Assembly (NCBI GenBank): GCA_905339155.1
Contig: CAJPFJ010000024.1
Location: forward strand, 23,543-87,542
Length of the DNA: 64,000 bases
Origin: Methanosarcinales archaeon
GTDB lineage: Archaea; Halobacteriota; Methanosarcinia; Methanosarcinales; Methanoperedenaceae
Direction: 5' to 3'
In this document: positions 16,586 to 24,681 of the stretch, piece by piece
Position numbering within the stretch: position 1 is the stretch's first letter
Layout: each line of letters begins with the position of its first letter
Notes under the pieces: generated by a model
What the model was told of the DNA's origin: nothing
The model's database searches: none
The model's input: only the letters and a program-made list of their open reading frames with translations
Position numbers and translations under genes: made by a program

Positions 16586-16810
16586 CTAAAAGTTCTTTGT
16601 AGTGTAGATTTTTATATGATTTTGTTTTTGAAATCCTTTATCCTCGCTCCATATCCCATCAACCCTGGTTTTCATAGCAAGCGCTAGAAAAGGTGTATCA
16701 TCAGGATCAATATCTTTCATGATATCTTTAGCCTGAACATAGCAATCGGCATATTCATCTTTTGGATAAATGGTCTGATTCATCCCCCACCTGTCGGAAG
16801 GTCTTCTCAA
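16586..16810 (-). pseudogene. C-terminal fragment of a PIN-domain (VapC-like) ribonuclease
   Basis: The 74 residues match the second half of a PIN domain: DIMKDIDPDDTPFLALA, then a DGIWSEDKGFQ segment with the last acidic active-site residues, then a KIYTTKNF ending. The N-terminal half with the first catalytic Asp is absent, and the only start is a weak TTG. No antitoxin gene is adjacent. It is most likely the remnant of a toxin-antitoxin or stand-alone PIN gene. Confidence 0.6.
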
Positions 16811-16943
16811 CCCTTTGAACCATGGAGATAAAGTAACAAGATGCCCCCTGATGACAGCTTGTAGCTATACCCATATTGCTCAAAACTTTTCGATAAGATT
16901 TATGCCTTCATTATCACATAGTTATCAAATAGGAGTGAAAAAT

Positions 16944-17336
16944 ATGAGTTCAGGAAAAAATACAGAACAAACTAAAGACAAGCATAAAAAAATTGAAATG
17001 GGATTAAAATGTCTCAGGGATTTGAACCTTCTTGATAATTTTTTTGATGAGACATGGAAAGAGGGGACAGAGAAGTTCCTGGATAAATATGAAGACAAAA
17101 AATCATTCTATGATATGCCCCTGGAAGAGACTGATAAAGTTTTAGACCAGGTAACTGAATGGTTCGGAGACGATTATGGGCTGGCTGTAATCGATGAAGA
17201 ATTCTGGATGGTTGCTGTGGGCAGCGTAGAAGAAGGGGGCAACAAATGGTGGTTCAAAATGAGACTCAAAACGGATGACATAGAGACCGCCAGAAAAGTC
17301 ATTTTGCTGGATAAGTGCCGGCCCAGCAGATACTAA
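16944..17336 (+). CDS. Hypothetical protein, 130 aa, acidic
   Basis: The start at ATG 16944 follows GGAG at good spacing (AGGAGTGAAAAATATG); a longer frame from 16815 has no such site. The product is acidic and soluble, with helical ends and a central DDYGLAVIDEEFWMVAVGS beta-like segment rich in aromatic residues (KWWFKMRL). No family was recognised. It converges with the hdrB-like gene, overlapping by 4 nt at the stops. Confidence 0.65.
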   Translation: MSSGKNTEQTKDKHKKIEMGLKCLRDLNLLDNFFDETWKEGTEKFLDKYEDKKSFYDMPLEETDKVLDQVTEWFGDDYGLAVIDEEFWMVAVGSVEEGGNKWWFKMRLKTDDIETARKVILLDKCRPSRY

Positions 17337-18247
17337 ACTCTTGAGACAGATATATTTTTATTCTGTATCTGTGCGATCTTTCTTTCAAATTCAGGGCTCC
17401 TGACAGTATTGAGATGCAGCCCGACCTCTTCAGGTGTATAGCCGAATGCCAGCCCAAGAAGCTGGCTATAATGAACAACCGGGATATTGTAGGTTTTCCC
17501 GGCTTTTTCAAGCTCTTCCTGCCCGCCGTCATATTGCAGATGACAAAATGGACATGCTTCTACAATGCAGTCAACACCAGCTTTTTTCATCCTATCTAAT
17601 TTATATTCTGTCATCTTAAATGAAGTTTCAAGCATTGCTGAACGCACACCTCCACCAGCGCCGCAGCAACTGGTTTTTCCTTCATACGGAACACTTACAG
17701 CGCCTGTTGCTTCAACAAGGTCATCAAAAAACACCGGGCATTCTGCGCTACCCAGTAATCTGTCTTTTGTCGGTTTCAGAAGATGGCATCCGTAATGCAC
17801 AGCGACTCTTAGTTCAAGTGGTTTCTCAATTAATTTATTCAGGTTTTTTGCGCCGATTTCTTTATGCAGGAATTCGATTATATGCCTCACCTCTATAGTG
17901 CCTTTATACTCCTTATTGATCTTTTTAAGATGTAAATTCACTTCATTTCGAAGAGCTGCGTCGTTCTTTAAGATATTGTTGGCATCCATGAGTGAACTGA
18001 AGCAGCCGTTGCATATAGTTATTATATCTGTGTTATTTTCTTCGGCCAGCACGATATTTCTTGAGGCGATCGTGAGCCATGTTACTTTATCAAAAGAACG
18101 GAATATCCCGGGCGCGGGACAGCATGATGCTTCTTTTAGCTCTTTCCATTTTATCCCCAGCCTGTCAAGGATCAGCCGTGTGGCTTTTTCAATGCCAGGA
18201 TAACGGTTCGGGATTACACATCCCAGGAAAAGAGATAAATCCTTCAT
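17333..18247 (-). CDS. hdrB: HdrB-like protein (two CCG domains)
   Basis: 304 residues. The first CCG motif is seen as LGCVIP, SCCPAPG and CNGCFSS; the second as YGCHLLKP, TSCCGAGGG and CPFCHLQ. In HdrB these cysteines carry the non-cubane [4Fe-4S] clusters that reduce the CoM-S-S-CoB heterodisulfide. Whether this paralogue uses that substrate is unknown. It overlaps the hdrC-like gene by one base. There is no hdrA next to it, so it must work with an HdrA made elsewhere or with another electron donor. Confidence 0.88.
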   Translation of the reverse strand: MKDLSLFLGCVIPNRYPGIEKATRLILDRLGIKWKELKEASCCPAPGIFRSFDKVTWLTIASRNIVLAEENNTDIITICNGCFSSLMDANNILKNDAALRNEVNLHLKKINKEYKGTIEVRHIIEFLHKEIGAKNLNKLIEKPLELRVAVHYGCHLLKPTKDRLLGSAECPVFFDDLVEATGAVSVPYEGKTSCCGAGGGVRSAMLETSFKMTEYKLDRMKKAGVDCIVEACPFCHLQYDGGQEELEKAGKTYNIPVVHYSQLLGLAFGYTPEEVGLHLNTVRSPEFERKIAQIQNKNISVSRV

Positions 18248-18687
18248 TATTTTACCAGCTCATTAAAACCGCATGATTCAAGAAGTGTTTTTACATCCTT
18301 TAGCGCCTGCGGATACTTACGTACAGTTTCAGGCTCCGAAAGCCCGATTTTTTCCCTGATGGTTATGTGAATATCATCAATTGGGACGGCATGTCCTGTC
18401 TCAATAAGGAATTTGCATACAGCCCTGTGAGCAGGCAAAATACTACCTTTTTTCACGGCCTGGGCGCGAAGGGAAAGGATGGCATCTGTTACTTTTATAC
18501 CGCGCGGGCATCTCTCCTGGCAATTGTAGCAGGTCGTGCACATCCACAGATCGAGCTGGTCTGAGATGTCTTTCTTTATTGAATCTTTAATGATCCTTCT
18601 CACATTGAGGCTGGTGTACTTGCCAGAGGGGCAGCTTCCCGTACAGGTGCCGCACTGGAAACATGTGAGGATTTCGGAGTTTTTCAT
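18247..18687 (-). CDS. hdrC: HdrC-like protein (two [4Fe-4S] clusters)
   Basis: 146 residues with two ferredoxin motifs: CFQCGTCTGSCPSG near the N-terminus and CTTCYNCQERCPRG near residue 60. HdrC passes electrons from HdrA to HdrB. It is upstream of, and overlaps by a base, the hdrB-like gene (order hdrC-hdrB). This is one of three Hdr sets in the window; the others are the fusion at 56299 and hdrCBA at 57774. Confidence 0.88.
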   Translation of the reverse strand: MKNSEILTCFQCGTCTGSCPSGKYTSLNVRRIIKDSIKKDISDQLDLWMCTTCYNCQERCPRGIKVTDAILSLRAQAVKKGSILPAHRAVCKFLIETGHAVPIDDIHITIREKIGLSEPETVRKYPQALKDVKTLLESCGFNELVK

Positions 18688-18833
18688 TGCAGGAATTATG
18701 TGAATGCTTGTATTTAAAACTTTGAGAGATCATGAAATGCAGGACATTTCCCATACTTCAACAAATCAATTCCGTTTTGTATATTTTACATTTTTCATGC
18801 AAGCATATAAGGGATAGGCATAACGATAAATAG

Positions 18834-18977
18834 TTTCAAAACAATACAAAGGTGTTGCGCAAAATGAGAAAAGCATACACCGCAGGAACTGCGGAATTCA
18901 AAGCCTGTCCGAGTAGTCTTACAACTGACACAATGACGCAGGAAGCTCACAGCCTTACATTCACAGATATTCGGTGA
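18834..18977 (+). pseudogene. C-terminal remnant of a TnpB (IS200/IS605) gene
   Basis: A frame open from 18834 to TGA at 18975-18977 reads RKAYTAGTAEFKACPSSL, then TTDTMTQEAH. The AGTAxxxAC...QEAH pattern resembles the ends of archaeal TnpB proteins, where the QEAH codons (CAGGAAGCTCAC) overlap the element's right end and guide-RNA scaffold. CCGCAG-GAA-CTGCGG at 18880-18894 is a hairpin. The rest of the gene is missing. This explains most of the 296-bp gap before 18984. The match is from memory of family endings, not from an alignment. Confidence 0.45.
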
Positions 18978-18983
18978 AAATTC

Positions 18984-19715
18984 ATGAAACAGATACAGAT
19001 CACACTTACACCCCCTGAATCGAAAAGGATCATAGCCATAGGAGTAAAAAATCTCCCTATCATCCAGAACGCCCTGGAAAAAGGAAGAATATTGATAACC
19101 CTGGGCACAACCAATGCCTATGTCGCAGAAGAACTCACAGGAAAGAAAATAGACCATTCCAGGTATGCAGCAGGATACATTGGCGAAACAGCCTCTGTTG
19201 TCCCGAACGATAAGCGTCTGCCTGCAATTGCCCTTAAAGATGGGAAGGAAGTAAATGCAGAAACTATCCTGAATGAAATGACATCCAGTGATGTTGTTAT
19301 TAAGGGAGCAAATGCACTTGATCCTGATGGGATTGCGGGTGTCATGATGGCACATCCGGTTGGCGGAACTACCGGGGGTTTCATGGGAATTGTAATGGCA
19401 AGAGGCATTAATCTTGTAATCCCTGTCGGCCTTGAAAAATCAATTCCCTATTCCGTAATAGAGATATCAAAAACCATCGGCATCCAGCGATGCAGTAAAG
19501 CTACCGGGCTTCCTGTGGGAATGATGCCTCTGTTCGGTGAAGTTATTACCGAAGTGGAAGCGCTGATGCTCCTTGGCGCCGAGGATGCTTTTGCAATAGG
19601 AGCGGGAGGGATAAACGGCGGTGAAGGCTCGATCACCCTGTGCGTTGTCGGGGAAAATGTTGATGAGATATTTGACCTTGTGCAGAAGGTAAAAGAGAAA
19701 AAAGGAGAGATGTAA
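18984..19715 (+). CDS. Conserved-looking archaeal protein of unknown function
   Basis: 243 residues, soluble, alpha/beta. Distinctive segments are LITLGTTNAYVAEEL, VVIKGANALDPDGIAGVMM, HPVGGTTGGFMGIVMARG and AIGAGGINGGEGS. The glycine-rich loops suggest a nucleotide- or phosphate-binding fold, but I cannot name a family. The start follows soon after the TnpB remnant; the promoter may lie in it. A cupin gene follows 25 nt downstream. Confidence 0.75.
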   Translation: MKQIQITLTPPESKRIIAIGVKNLPIIQNALEKGRILITLGTTNAYVAEELTGKKIDHSRYAAGYIGETASVVPNDKRLPAIALKDGKEVNAETILNEMTSSDVVIKGANALDPDGIAGVMMAHPVGGTTGGFMGIVMARGINLVIPVGLEKSIPYSVIEISKTIGIQRCSKATGLPVGMMPLFGEVITEVEALMLLGAEDAFAIGAGGINGGEGSITLCVVGENVDEIFDLVQKVKEKKGEM

Positions 19716-19740
19716 AAAATACATTACAACCATTTATACT

Positions 19741-20034
19741 ATGTTCATAAAACAGATGGAGAACGGATTTGACCTTACTAATGAGGCAGAAAACATAGAA
19801 GCGGTATATGATACTTCACTTGAGCCTGGACAGGGAATCGAATTACATTTTCATCCCGATCTTGAAGAAATATATTATGTCCTCTCAGGGTATGGCACAA
19901 TGACAATAGGTGATGAAAAACAGGAAATATCACGCAATGATGTCGTGTATATCCCGAAGCTTGCGCCGCATACACTTCTAAATTCAGGGAATGTGCCGAT
20001 GCGGTTCATAACGCTGTCAGTGAAAGTGAATTGA
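19741..20034 (+). CDS. Single-domain cupin protein
   Basis: 97 residues with both cupin motifs. Motif 1 is GIELHFHPDLEEIYYVLSG (two His and a Glu as metal ligands); motif 2 is DVVYIPKLAPHTLLNSG with the fourth ligand His. Small cupins of this type bind metals and often small ligands; the role is unknown. It is probably co-transcribed with the preceding gene. Confidence 0.85.
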   Translation: MFIKQMENGFDLTNEAENIEAVYDTSLEPGQGIELHFHPDLEEIYYVLSGYGTMTIGDEKQEISRNDVVYIPKLAPHTLLNSGNVPMRFITLSVKVN

Positions 20035-20135
20035 AGAAAGTCTTTTAACAACGAAAAGTCAATATAGATATCCACGATATTGGCAATCGCCAATTTTAAT
20101 TAGATGCAAACATACAAATTATTATGGAGGTTACT

Positions 20136-21023
20136 ATGAAAAAATGGTACAGAGATTACGGGCTTCAGGCTCGCATGTTATTGACAATGTTCCTGCTTGC
20201 GGTATTATATCTTGTCTTTCTTGCAGTGATATTGGTTTATGGGGGAGCATGGACAAATATCCTGCTTATTTTTATGATGATAATGCTGTTTGCCCAGTTC
20301 TTCTTTTCAGATAAGCTGGTACTATGGAGCACTGGAGGACGAGTTGTCACGGAACAGGAGGAACCGCGCCTTCATGAAACAGTATCAAGGCTCTGTGCTA
20401 TTGCCGATCTGCCAAAACCCAAGATCGCTATTGTAGAAAGTAATGTCCCCAATGCTTTTGCAACAGGCCGCAGCAAGAAAAGTTCGCTTGTGGCTGTTAC
20501 AACAGCCCTGAAACAAAGATTAAGCCAGCCTGAACTTGAAGCAGTTCTTGCCCATGAGTTAAGCCATGTAAAGAACCGTGACATGCTTGTGATCACTATT
20601 GCAAGTTTCCTGTCCACAGTTGCAGCTTTACTGGTGAGAAACATGCTGTTTTTCGGAATGGGTGGAAGGGACGACCGGAAAAATGGCGGCGCTGCTGTGA
20701 TCATTTTTGTTGTATCGATCATCGTATGGATCGTGAGTTTCCTTCTAATACGAGCACTTTCCAGATACAGGGAGTTCGCTGCTGACAGGGGCTCGGCAAT
20801 AATAACAGGCCAGCCAAAAAATCTTGCTTCAGCCCTTATGACCATAAGTGGCGTCATGGAACGCGTGCCTTCACGTGATCTGCGGGAAGTTGAATCTATG
20901 AATGCATTCTTTATCATACCGGCGGTTTCAGGTGATTCCATTATGAACCTCCTATCCACGCATCCATCTGTTGAAGCACGCATTCGCGCACTATCTGAAA
21001 TGGAGCAAAGGATGGAGTTTTAA
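20136..21023 (+). CDS. htpX: HtpX-type membrane zinc metalloprotease
   Basis: 295 residues. Two N-terminal membrane helices (about 15-60), then the M48 signature: LAHELSHVKNRD holds the HExxH zinc site, two more helices follow, and EFAADRGSA supplies the third ligand. The C-terminal STHPSVEARIRAL is typical. The ATG at 20136 has GGAGGT 4 nt before it and was preferred to 20124. HtpX degrades damaged membrane proteins. It overlaps pspAB by one base, a linkage seen in other archaea and actinobacteria. Confidence 0.93.
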   Translation: MKKWYRDYGLQARMLLTMFLLAVLYLVFLAVILVYGGAWTNILLIFMMIMLFAQFFFSDKLVLWSTGGRVVTEQEEPRLHETVSRLCAIADLPKPKIAIVESNVPNAFATGRSKKSSLVAVTTALKQRLSQPELEAVLAHELSHVKNRDMLVITIASFLSTVAALLVRNMLFFGMGGRDDRKNGGAAVIIFVVSIIVWIVSFLLIRALSRYREFAADRGSAIITGQPKNLASALMTISGVMERVPSRDLREVESMNAFFIIPAVSGDSIMNLLSTHPSVEARIRALSEMEQRMEF

Positions 21024-21580
21024 TGGGTTTTCTTGATACGCTTCTTGGCAAAAGCAAACTTCCAAAGCCAAAACCAGATAAACTTTTTGCAATGTCAACA
21101 GCTTACGTCACCCTCAGTTCCAACCTCGGCCTGACATCTAAAGGCGCCGGTATTTGCTTTAAGCCGCTTGAAGCCTCAGGATTCCAGAATGCAGAACTTG
21201 AAATAAATCAATTGCTGCAGCAAAGCTGCAAAGAGACAAATACTCTTCATAATATGAAAAAAGATTCCTATGGGTATCTGTGGATCACCCTTTCCGACCC
21301 GGATTTTGAAGATCTTGTAAGCACGATCTATATGGTCAGTGAGACCCTGACAGACCACGGTTTTGGCGAACAGTTGCTCTGCGCGGTCTTTAAATTCAAG
21401 GCAGAAAAAGAAGTTTTCTGGATATATAACTTCAAACAGGGAAATTATTATCCATTTGTGGCTGACGGGAAAAAAAGAGACGCATCATATGAATTCAGGC
21501 TTCGCTCCATTATGGAAAAAGAACTGCCGATCGAAAAAGAAACCGAGCGCTGGTACCCGTTATGGGATATTCCGATATGA
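21023..21580 (+). CDS. pspAB: PspAB-like protein (HtpX partner)
   Basis: 185 residues starting MGFLDTLLGKSKLPKPKPDKL, with FKPLEASGFQNAELEIN and VFKFKAEKEVFWIYNFKQG. This matches the PspA-associated protein PspAB, which occurs next to htpX and takes part in membrane stress responses; the identification is by memory of the family and by neighbourhood. The start overlaps the htpX stop (TAATG), and the end overlaps rnhA. Confidence 0.8.
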   Translation: MGFLDTLLGKSKLPKPKPDKLFAMSTAYVTLSSNLGLTSKGAGICFKPLEASGFQNAELEINQLLQQSCKETNTLHNMKKDSYGYLWITLSDPDFEDLVSTIYMVSETLTDHGFGEQLLCAVFKFKAEKEVFWIYNFKQGNYYPFVADGKKRDASYEFRLRSIMEKELPIEKETERWYPLWDIPI

Positions 21581-21975
21581 GCTGCACATTGTTTTTTGAC
21601 GGGGGATGCCGGGGGAACCCCGGGCCGATGGCGATAGGGGCAGTCTTATTGGAAAACGGAAGGAAAGTGATTGAGATTTCAAAAAATATCGGTATCGGGA
21701 CAAACAATATTGCTGAATGGAAGGCGCTTATTGAAGGATTAAAGCTCGCGCAAGCCCATGCATGCAAAGAGCTTGAAGTGTGCGGGGACAGCCAGCTTAT
21801 AATAAGGCAGATATCAGGTCGGTACAAGGTTAAAAGTGATAATCTCATCCCTTTATTCAATGAAGCCATGAAATTATGCGGGACTTTTAAAAAAATTGAT
21901 TTCAAATGGATCAAAAGGGATGAAAATAGCTATACTGATAGCATGGTGAATAAAGCCCTGGATAGGGAATTATGA
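21577..21975 (+). CDS. rnhA: Ribonuclease HI-family protein
   Basis: 132 residues. The acidic active-site residues are in LFFDGGCRGNPGP, NIAEWKALIEGL, CGDSQLII and SYTDSMVNKA. This is the archaeal/Gram-positive type without a basic protrusion. It degrades the RNA strand of RNA-DNA hybrids. The ATG at 21577 overlaps the pspAB stop (ATGA), so it is translated with the htpX-pspAB pair, although no functional link is known. Confidence 0.92.
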   Translation: MSCTLFFDGGCRGNPGPMAIGAVLLENGRKVIEISKNIGIGTNNIAEWKALIEGLKLAQAHACKELEVCGDSQLIIRQISGRYKVKSDNLIPLFNEAMKLCGTFKKIDFKWIKRDENSYTDSMVNKALDREL

Positions 21976-22019
21976 TATTGATGGCTAGCTTATTGCTAAT
22001 AAATAGCTGTATTTAGCTA

Positions 22020-23171
22020 TCATGAAACATAAACTTCATTCGTTCTGATGACTTTCTCAACATCCCTTTCGAGTTTTAATAGCATGGACTTATCGAGTTT
22101 CTTCCCCTTTAGCTGTTCGATGAACATCAGGGATCTTGTATGGTCATCCGGAAGCAGTTTCCATGTGGGCCTTTCCACATAATAATCTATACCGTTAGCA
22201 TATGCTATCATTTTTTCACATACTTCTTCGCTTATCCATCCTATGTCAATATAATACTCAAGGACTTCTGAAAGGTTGTTCCTTCCTACCTTTTCCAATA
22301 AGAATTCAATCCAATTCAACAGTATTATTGAAGTTTCTGCTTTATTATCCAGATATTGCAATTTAACATTCTCATCATGATATCGTGAACCCGGGGATAT
22401 TTTACCTGTAGTGCCTCCATTGTCTGGCGAAATGGGCAATGATGATGATAGTGCAGCAGTCTGTTGAAGTTGTTGTTCGATCATTGGTTTTATTTGTTCT
22501 ATCATGGGTTTTATTCTTTCCATTACCTGTTCTGCAACGTTCTTGATCATATCTTCATTATTTAATGGGGTTGAATCCATCAACTGGGTTAATTCTTCCA
22601 GGCTCCCTTCAAGCGCTTTGAATTTAATATCATATTCTTCTTTGATATTTGTGGGGATTTCAGACGGTTTCTGGCTTATTATATCAATTCTTTTTTCGAG
22701 TTGATCTAATTTCTCATTGGGAACCATACCCTTATCACCTACAAAAGGATTTACCGTACTTGAAACAACTTCATATAATGATAATAATTCCAGAAGACTT
22801 TCATCTATTTTATCCAGCCGGTCTTTAAATTCACCAACTGAAGTTTTAGTGCTCGAAACCGCACCCTCCAGTTTATTTATTTTAGTATCATATTCCTTGA
22901 TAGCTTCAATACTTGTATTGAATTGGTCTGTTTTGGATTTTACAATTTCTTCGATCTTCCGGGTCATTTCCTCCTGGGCATTCTTGACCTGCTCTGAAAT
23001 ATCGAGCGCACTTGGTGCTGCAGAAGCAGAACCGGTATCAGAGGGAGAAACCGAAGGAGTAGTTGATGAAATTCCGGCATCTGGAGTCTTCTTGATGCGC
23101 TCGATCTTCTTTATGAGGGACTCTTCAGGCATCTTAAATTTTTTTAATTTTTCTGAAATATCCTCAAACAT
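22020..23171 (-). CDS. Archaellum accessory protein, ArlC-ArlD (FlaC/FlaD-like) fusion
   Basis: 383 residues. A Ser/Thr/Pro linker (about 35-55) follows a charged N-terminus, then coiled coils (60-125), a FlaC/E-type helix LLELLSLYEVVSSTVNPFVG (about 130), more coiled coil, and a FlaD/E-type C-terminal domain (LNWIEFLLEKVGRNNLSEVLEYYIDIGWIS). ArlC/D/E form the ring at the base of the archaellum that receives chemotaxis signals through CheF. The AGGGTGA before the ATG supports the start. Other arl genes are not in the window. It sits divergent to the chemotaxis island. Confidence 0.85.
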   Translation of the reverse strand: MFEDISEKLKKFKMPEESLIKKIERIKKTPDAGISSTTPSVSPSDTGSASAAPSALDISEQVKNAQEEMTRKIEEIVKSKTDQFNTSIEAIKEYDTKINKLEGAVSSTKTSVGEFKDRLDKIDESLLELLSLYEVVSSTVNPFVGDKGMVPNEKLDQLEKRIDIISQKPSEIPTNIKEEYDIKFKALEGSLEELTQLMDSTPLNNEDMIKNVAEQVMERIKPMIEQIKPMIEQQLQQTAALSSSLPISPDNGGTTGKISPGSRYHDENVKLQYLDNKAETSIILLNWIEFLLEKVGRNNLSEVLEYYIDIGWISEEVCEKMIAYANGIDYYVERPTWKLLPDDHTRSLMFIEQLKGKKLDKSMLLKLERDVEKVIRTNEVYVS

Positions 23172-23260
23172 TTTTCACCCTGTAATTATTTTTTTATTAA
23201 TATTATAATGAATATAATTATATTTAGTATAGTTTTGATAGTACAGGTTATTAAGAGTAA

Positions 23261-23291
23261 TTCACACACTTTTCACAACTGCGTTTATATA
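23261..23291 (+). promoter_or_regulatory. TTCACA-repeat promoter module of the KaiC-like gene
   Basis: Two TTCACA half-sites start 10-11 nt apart and are followed by GCGTTTATATA as TATA element, 45 nt before the ATG at 23336. The same layout precedes chemoreceptor genes at 24565, 27788, 30392 and 34834 and the two-CW gene at 36262. Confidence 0.65.
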
Positions 23292-23335
23292 CAGAAAAAA
23301 TTAAACACATATACTTAGCTATTACGAGGTTCATT

Positions 23336-24088
23336 ATGAGAATAAAATCAGGAATTGAAGGATTTGATGCATTGGTTGAAGGAGGATTGCTGCAAGGCAG
23401 GCAGTACCTGGTGAGCGGCTCTCCCGGTAGCGGCAAGACTACTTTTGGCGTCCAATTTCTCACGGCAGGGGCGCTTGAAGGCGAAGCAGGAGCATACATT
23501 GCATTATCCGAGAGTATCGGAACAATTGAAGATGATATGTCCAGATATAATACTCAGATCGGGGATCTTATCAAGAATAACAAATTGATCTTTATTGATC
23601 TTGGTCCTTCTGTAAATTATGGGGAATATGATGAGGTCTCAAATCTTATAACTCCCGATTATCGCCAGCAATCCGGGGACTCACCTGCAAATCAAGCGCC
23701 TACTCCATTTTCCGTATTCAAAGATGTAGAAAAACATGTAAAGCAGTCCGGCATTAAGAGATTGGTTATTGACTCATTATCTTCGATCAGGTTCACAACA
23801 CAGAATCCGGCATCAGAGGAGCGTTCTATCGGCAGGTTCATCCGAAACCTGAAAACCCTGGGCTGCACAACTATCCTGTTATCCGAGCTTACAAAGCCCG
23901 ATGCTTATACAATAGAACAATTCGCATCTCACGGCGTGATATTCCTGCATAATTTCATGGATAAACAGGGAAGTATGGTCCGGGCTTTACAGATCATTAA
24001 AATGCGCGGGACAAAACATGACTGTGAAATGCGATCCATTGAGTTTTCTGATAAAGGTTTAAAAGTTGGAAAAATGCTTAAAAAGTAA
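23336..24088 (+). CDS. KaiC-like RecA-fold ATPase
   Basis: 250 residues, one RecA/KaiC domain. Walker A is GSPGSGKTT (about 28-36), Walker B is RLVIDSLSSIRF near 145, and SELT follows. Proteins of this group are widespread in archaea as signalling ATPases; ArlH of the archaellum motor is a relative, but this one is longer in the middle (DYRQQSGDSPANQAPTP insertion) and I do not call it ArlH. Its promoter module matches those of the chemoreceptors, so it probably belongs to the motility/chemotaxis regulon. Confidence 0.85.
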   Translation: MRIKSGIEGFDALVEGGLLQGRQYLVSGSPGSGKTTFGVQFLTAGALEGEAGAYIALSESIGTIEDDMSRYNTQIGDLIKNNKLIFIDLGPSVNYGEYDEVSNLITPDYRQQSGDSPANQAPTPFSVFKDVEKHVKQSGIKRLVIDSLSSIRFTTQNPASEERSIGRFIRNLKTLGCTTILLSELTKPDAYTIEQFASHGVIFLHNFMDKQGSMVRALQIIKMRGTKHDCEMRSIEFSDKGLKVGKMLKK

Positions 24089-24106
24089 ATAAAGGGGGTT
24101 TTTCGT

Positions 24107-24541
24107 ATTACCAGTGATAGAGCGGAAAAGGAAAAGGCAGAGCTCATAAAGAAAATATCCGATCTTGGCTTTGAGGTCGGGCTTAAGAACCATTCTGAAA
24201 TTGGCTGGGTTTTAAGAGAGTATAACGGCCTCGTGGCAAAAGCTTACGCATCAGGAATCAAAGCGCCTGATTCTTATTATGCTGACGGTAAGATCAAAGG
24301 CAAAACAAGCAGGGATAAAAATATTGAGGGACAAAAAATCCCTGAAAAAGAAACTCGAAAAGTCAGGAAGATCATTGTTAACGATCCGGTAGTTGACACC
24401 TCTATTCAAAAAGAGGAATCCGGATTTGATCATCGCCTGGAAAAACCCTCATTTAACGAGCTACCTAAATTTGTAGAGAAAAGCAGCGCTACAGAAATTC
24501 CAAGTTTTCTGGAAGGATTCAGGCCACATAAAAAAAAATGA
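24107..24541 (+). CDS. Chemotaxis-region protein of unknown function with a probable ATT start
   Basis: The frame directly after the KaiC-like stop contains no ATG. A GGGGG ribosome-binding site (24094-24098) is 8 nt before ATT at 24107, which would start TSDRAEKEKAELIKKIS and LGFEVGLKNHSEIGWVLREY. This first part is well structured, so the GTG at 24233 would cut a helical domain. The C-terminal half is charged and likely disordered (KETRKVRKIIVNDPVV...RPHKKK). Translation may also continue by coupling from the upstream gene. The function is unknown; the position suggests a role in archaellum or chemotaxis signalling. Confidence 0.6.
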   Translation: MTSDRAEKEKAELIKKISDLGFEVGLKNHSEIGWVLREYNGLVAKAYASGIKAPDSYYADGKIKGKTSRDKNIEGQKIPEKETRKVRKIIVNDPVVDTSIQKEESGFDHRLEKPSFNELPKFVEKSSATEIPSFLEGFRPHKKK

Positions 24542-24564
24542 AGGATTTTTTTTAACAGCAATAA

Positions 24565-24595
24565 TTCACACCTTTTTCACAAATCCGTTTATAAA
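24565..24595 (+). promoter_or_regulatory. TTCACA-repeat promoter module of chemoreceptor 1
   Basis: Two TTCACA half-sites 11 nt apart, then a TTTATAAA TATA box at 24588-24595. All 31 positions are the same as in the module at 27788-27818. The site lies 87 nt before the chemoreceptor ATG. Confidence 0.75.
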
Positions 24596-24681
24596 CTGGT
24601 GGATTTCTCTTTATATTCAGTAATAAATCTGAATGGGCGTTCTTTCAGATCGAATCCTAATCAAGGGAGGAATAAATTAAA

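Noticed and set aside
18795..19355. Minus-strand frame of 186 codons rich in Cys and Phe
   Set aside because: It is the shadow of the gene at 18984-19715; composition is that of antisense reading.
23336..24088. ArlH (archaellum motor ATPase)
   Set aside because: Fold and region fit, but it is not beside arlI/arlJ and has an insertion unlike ArlH, so only KaiC-like is claimed.
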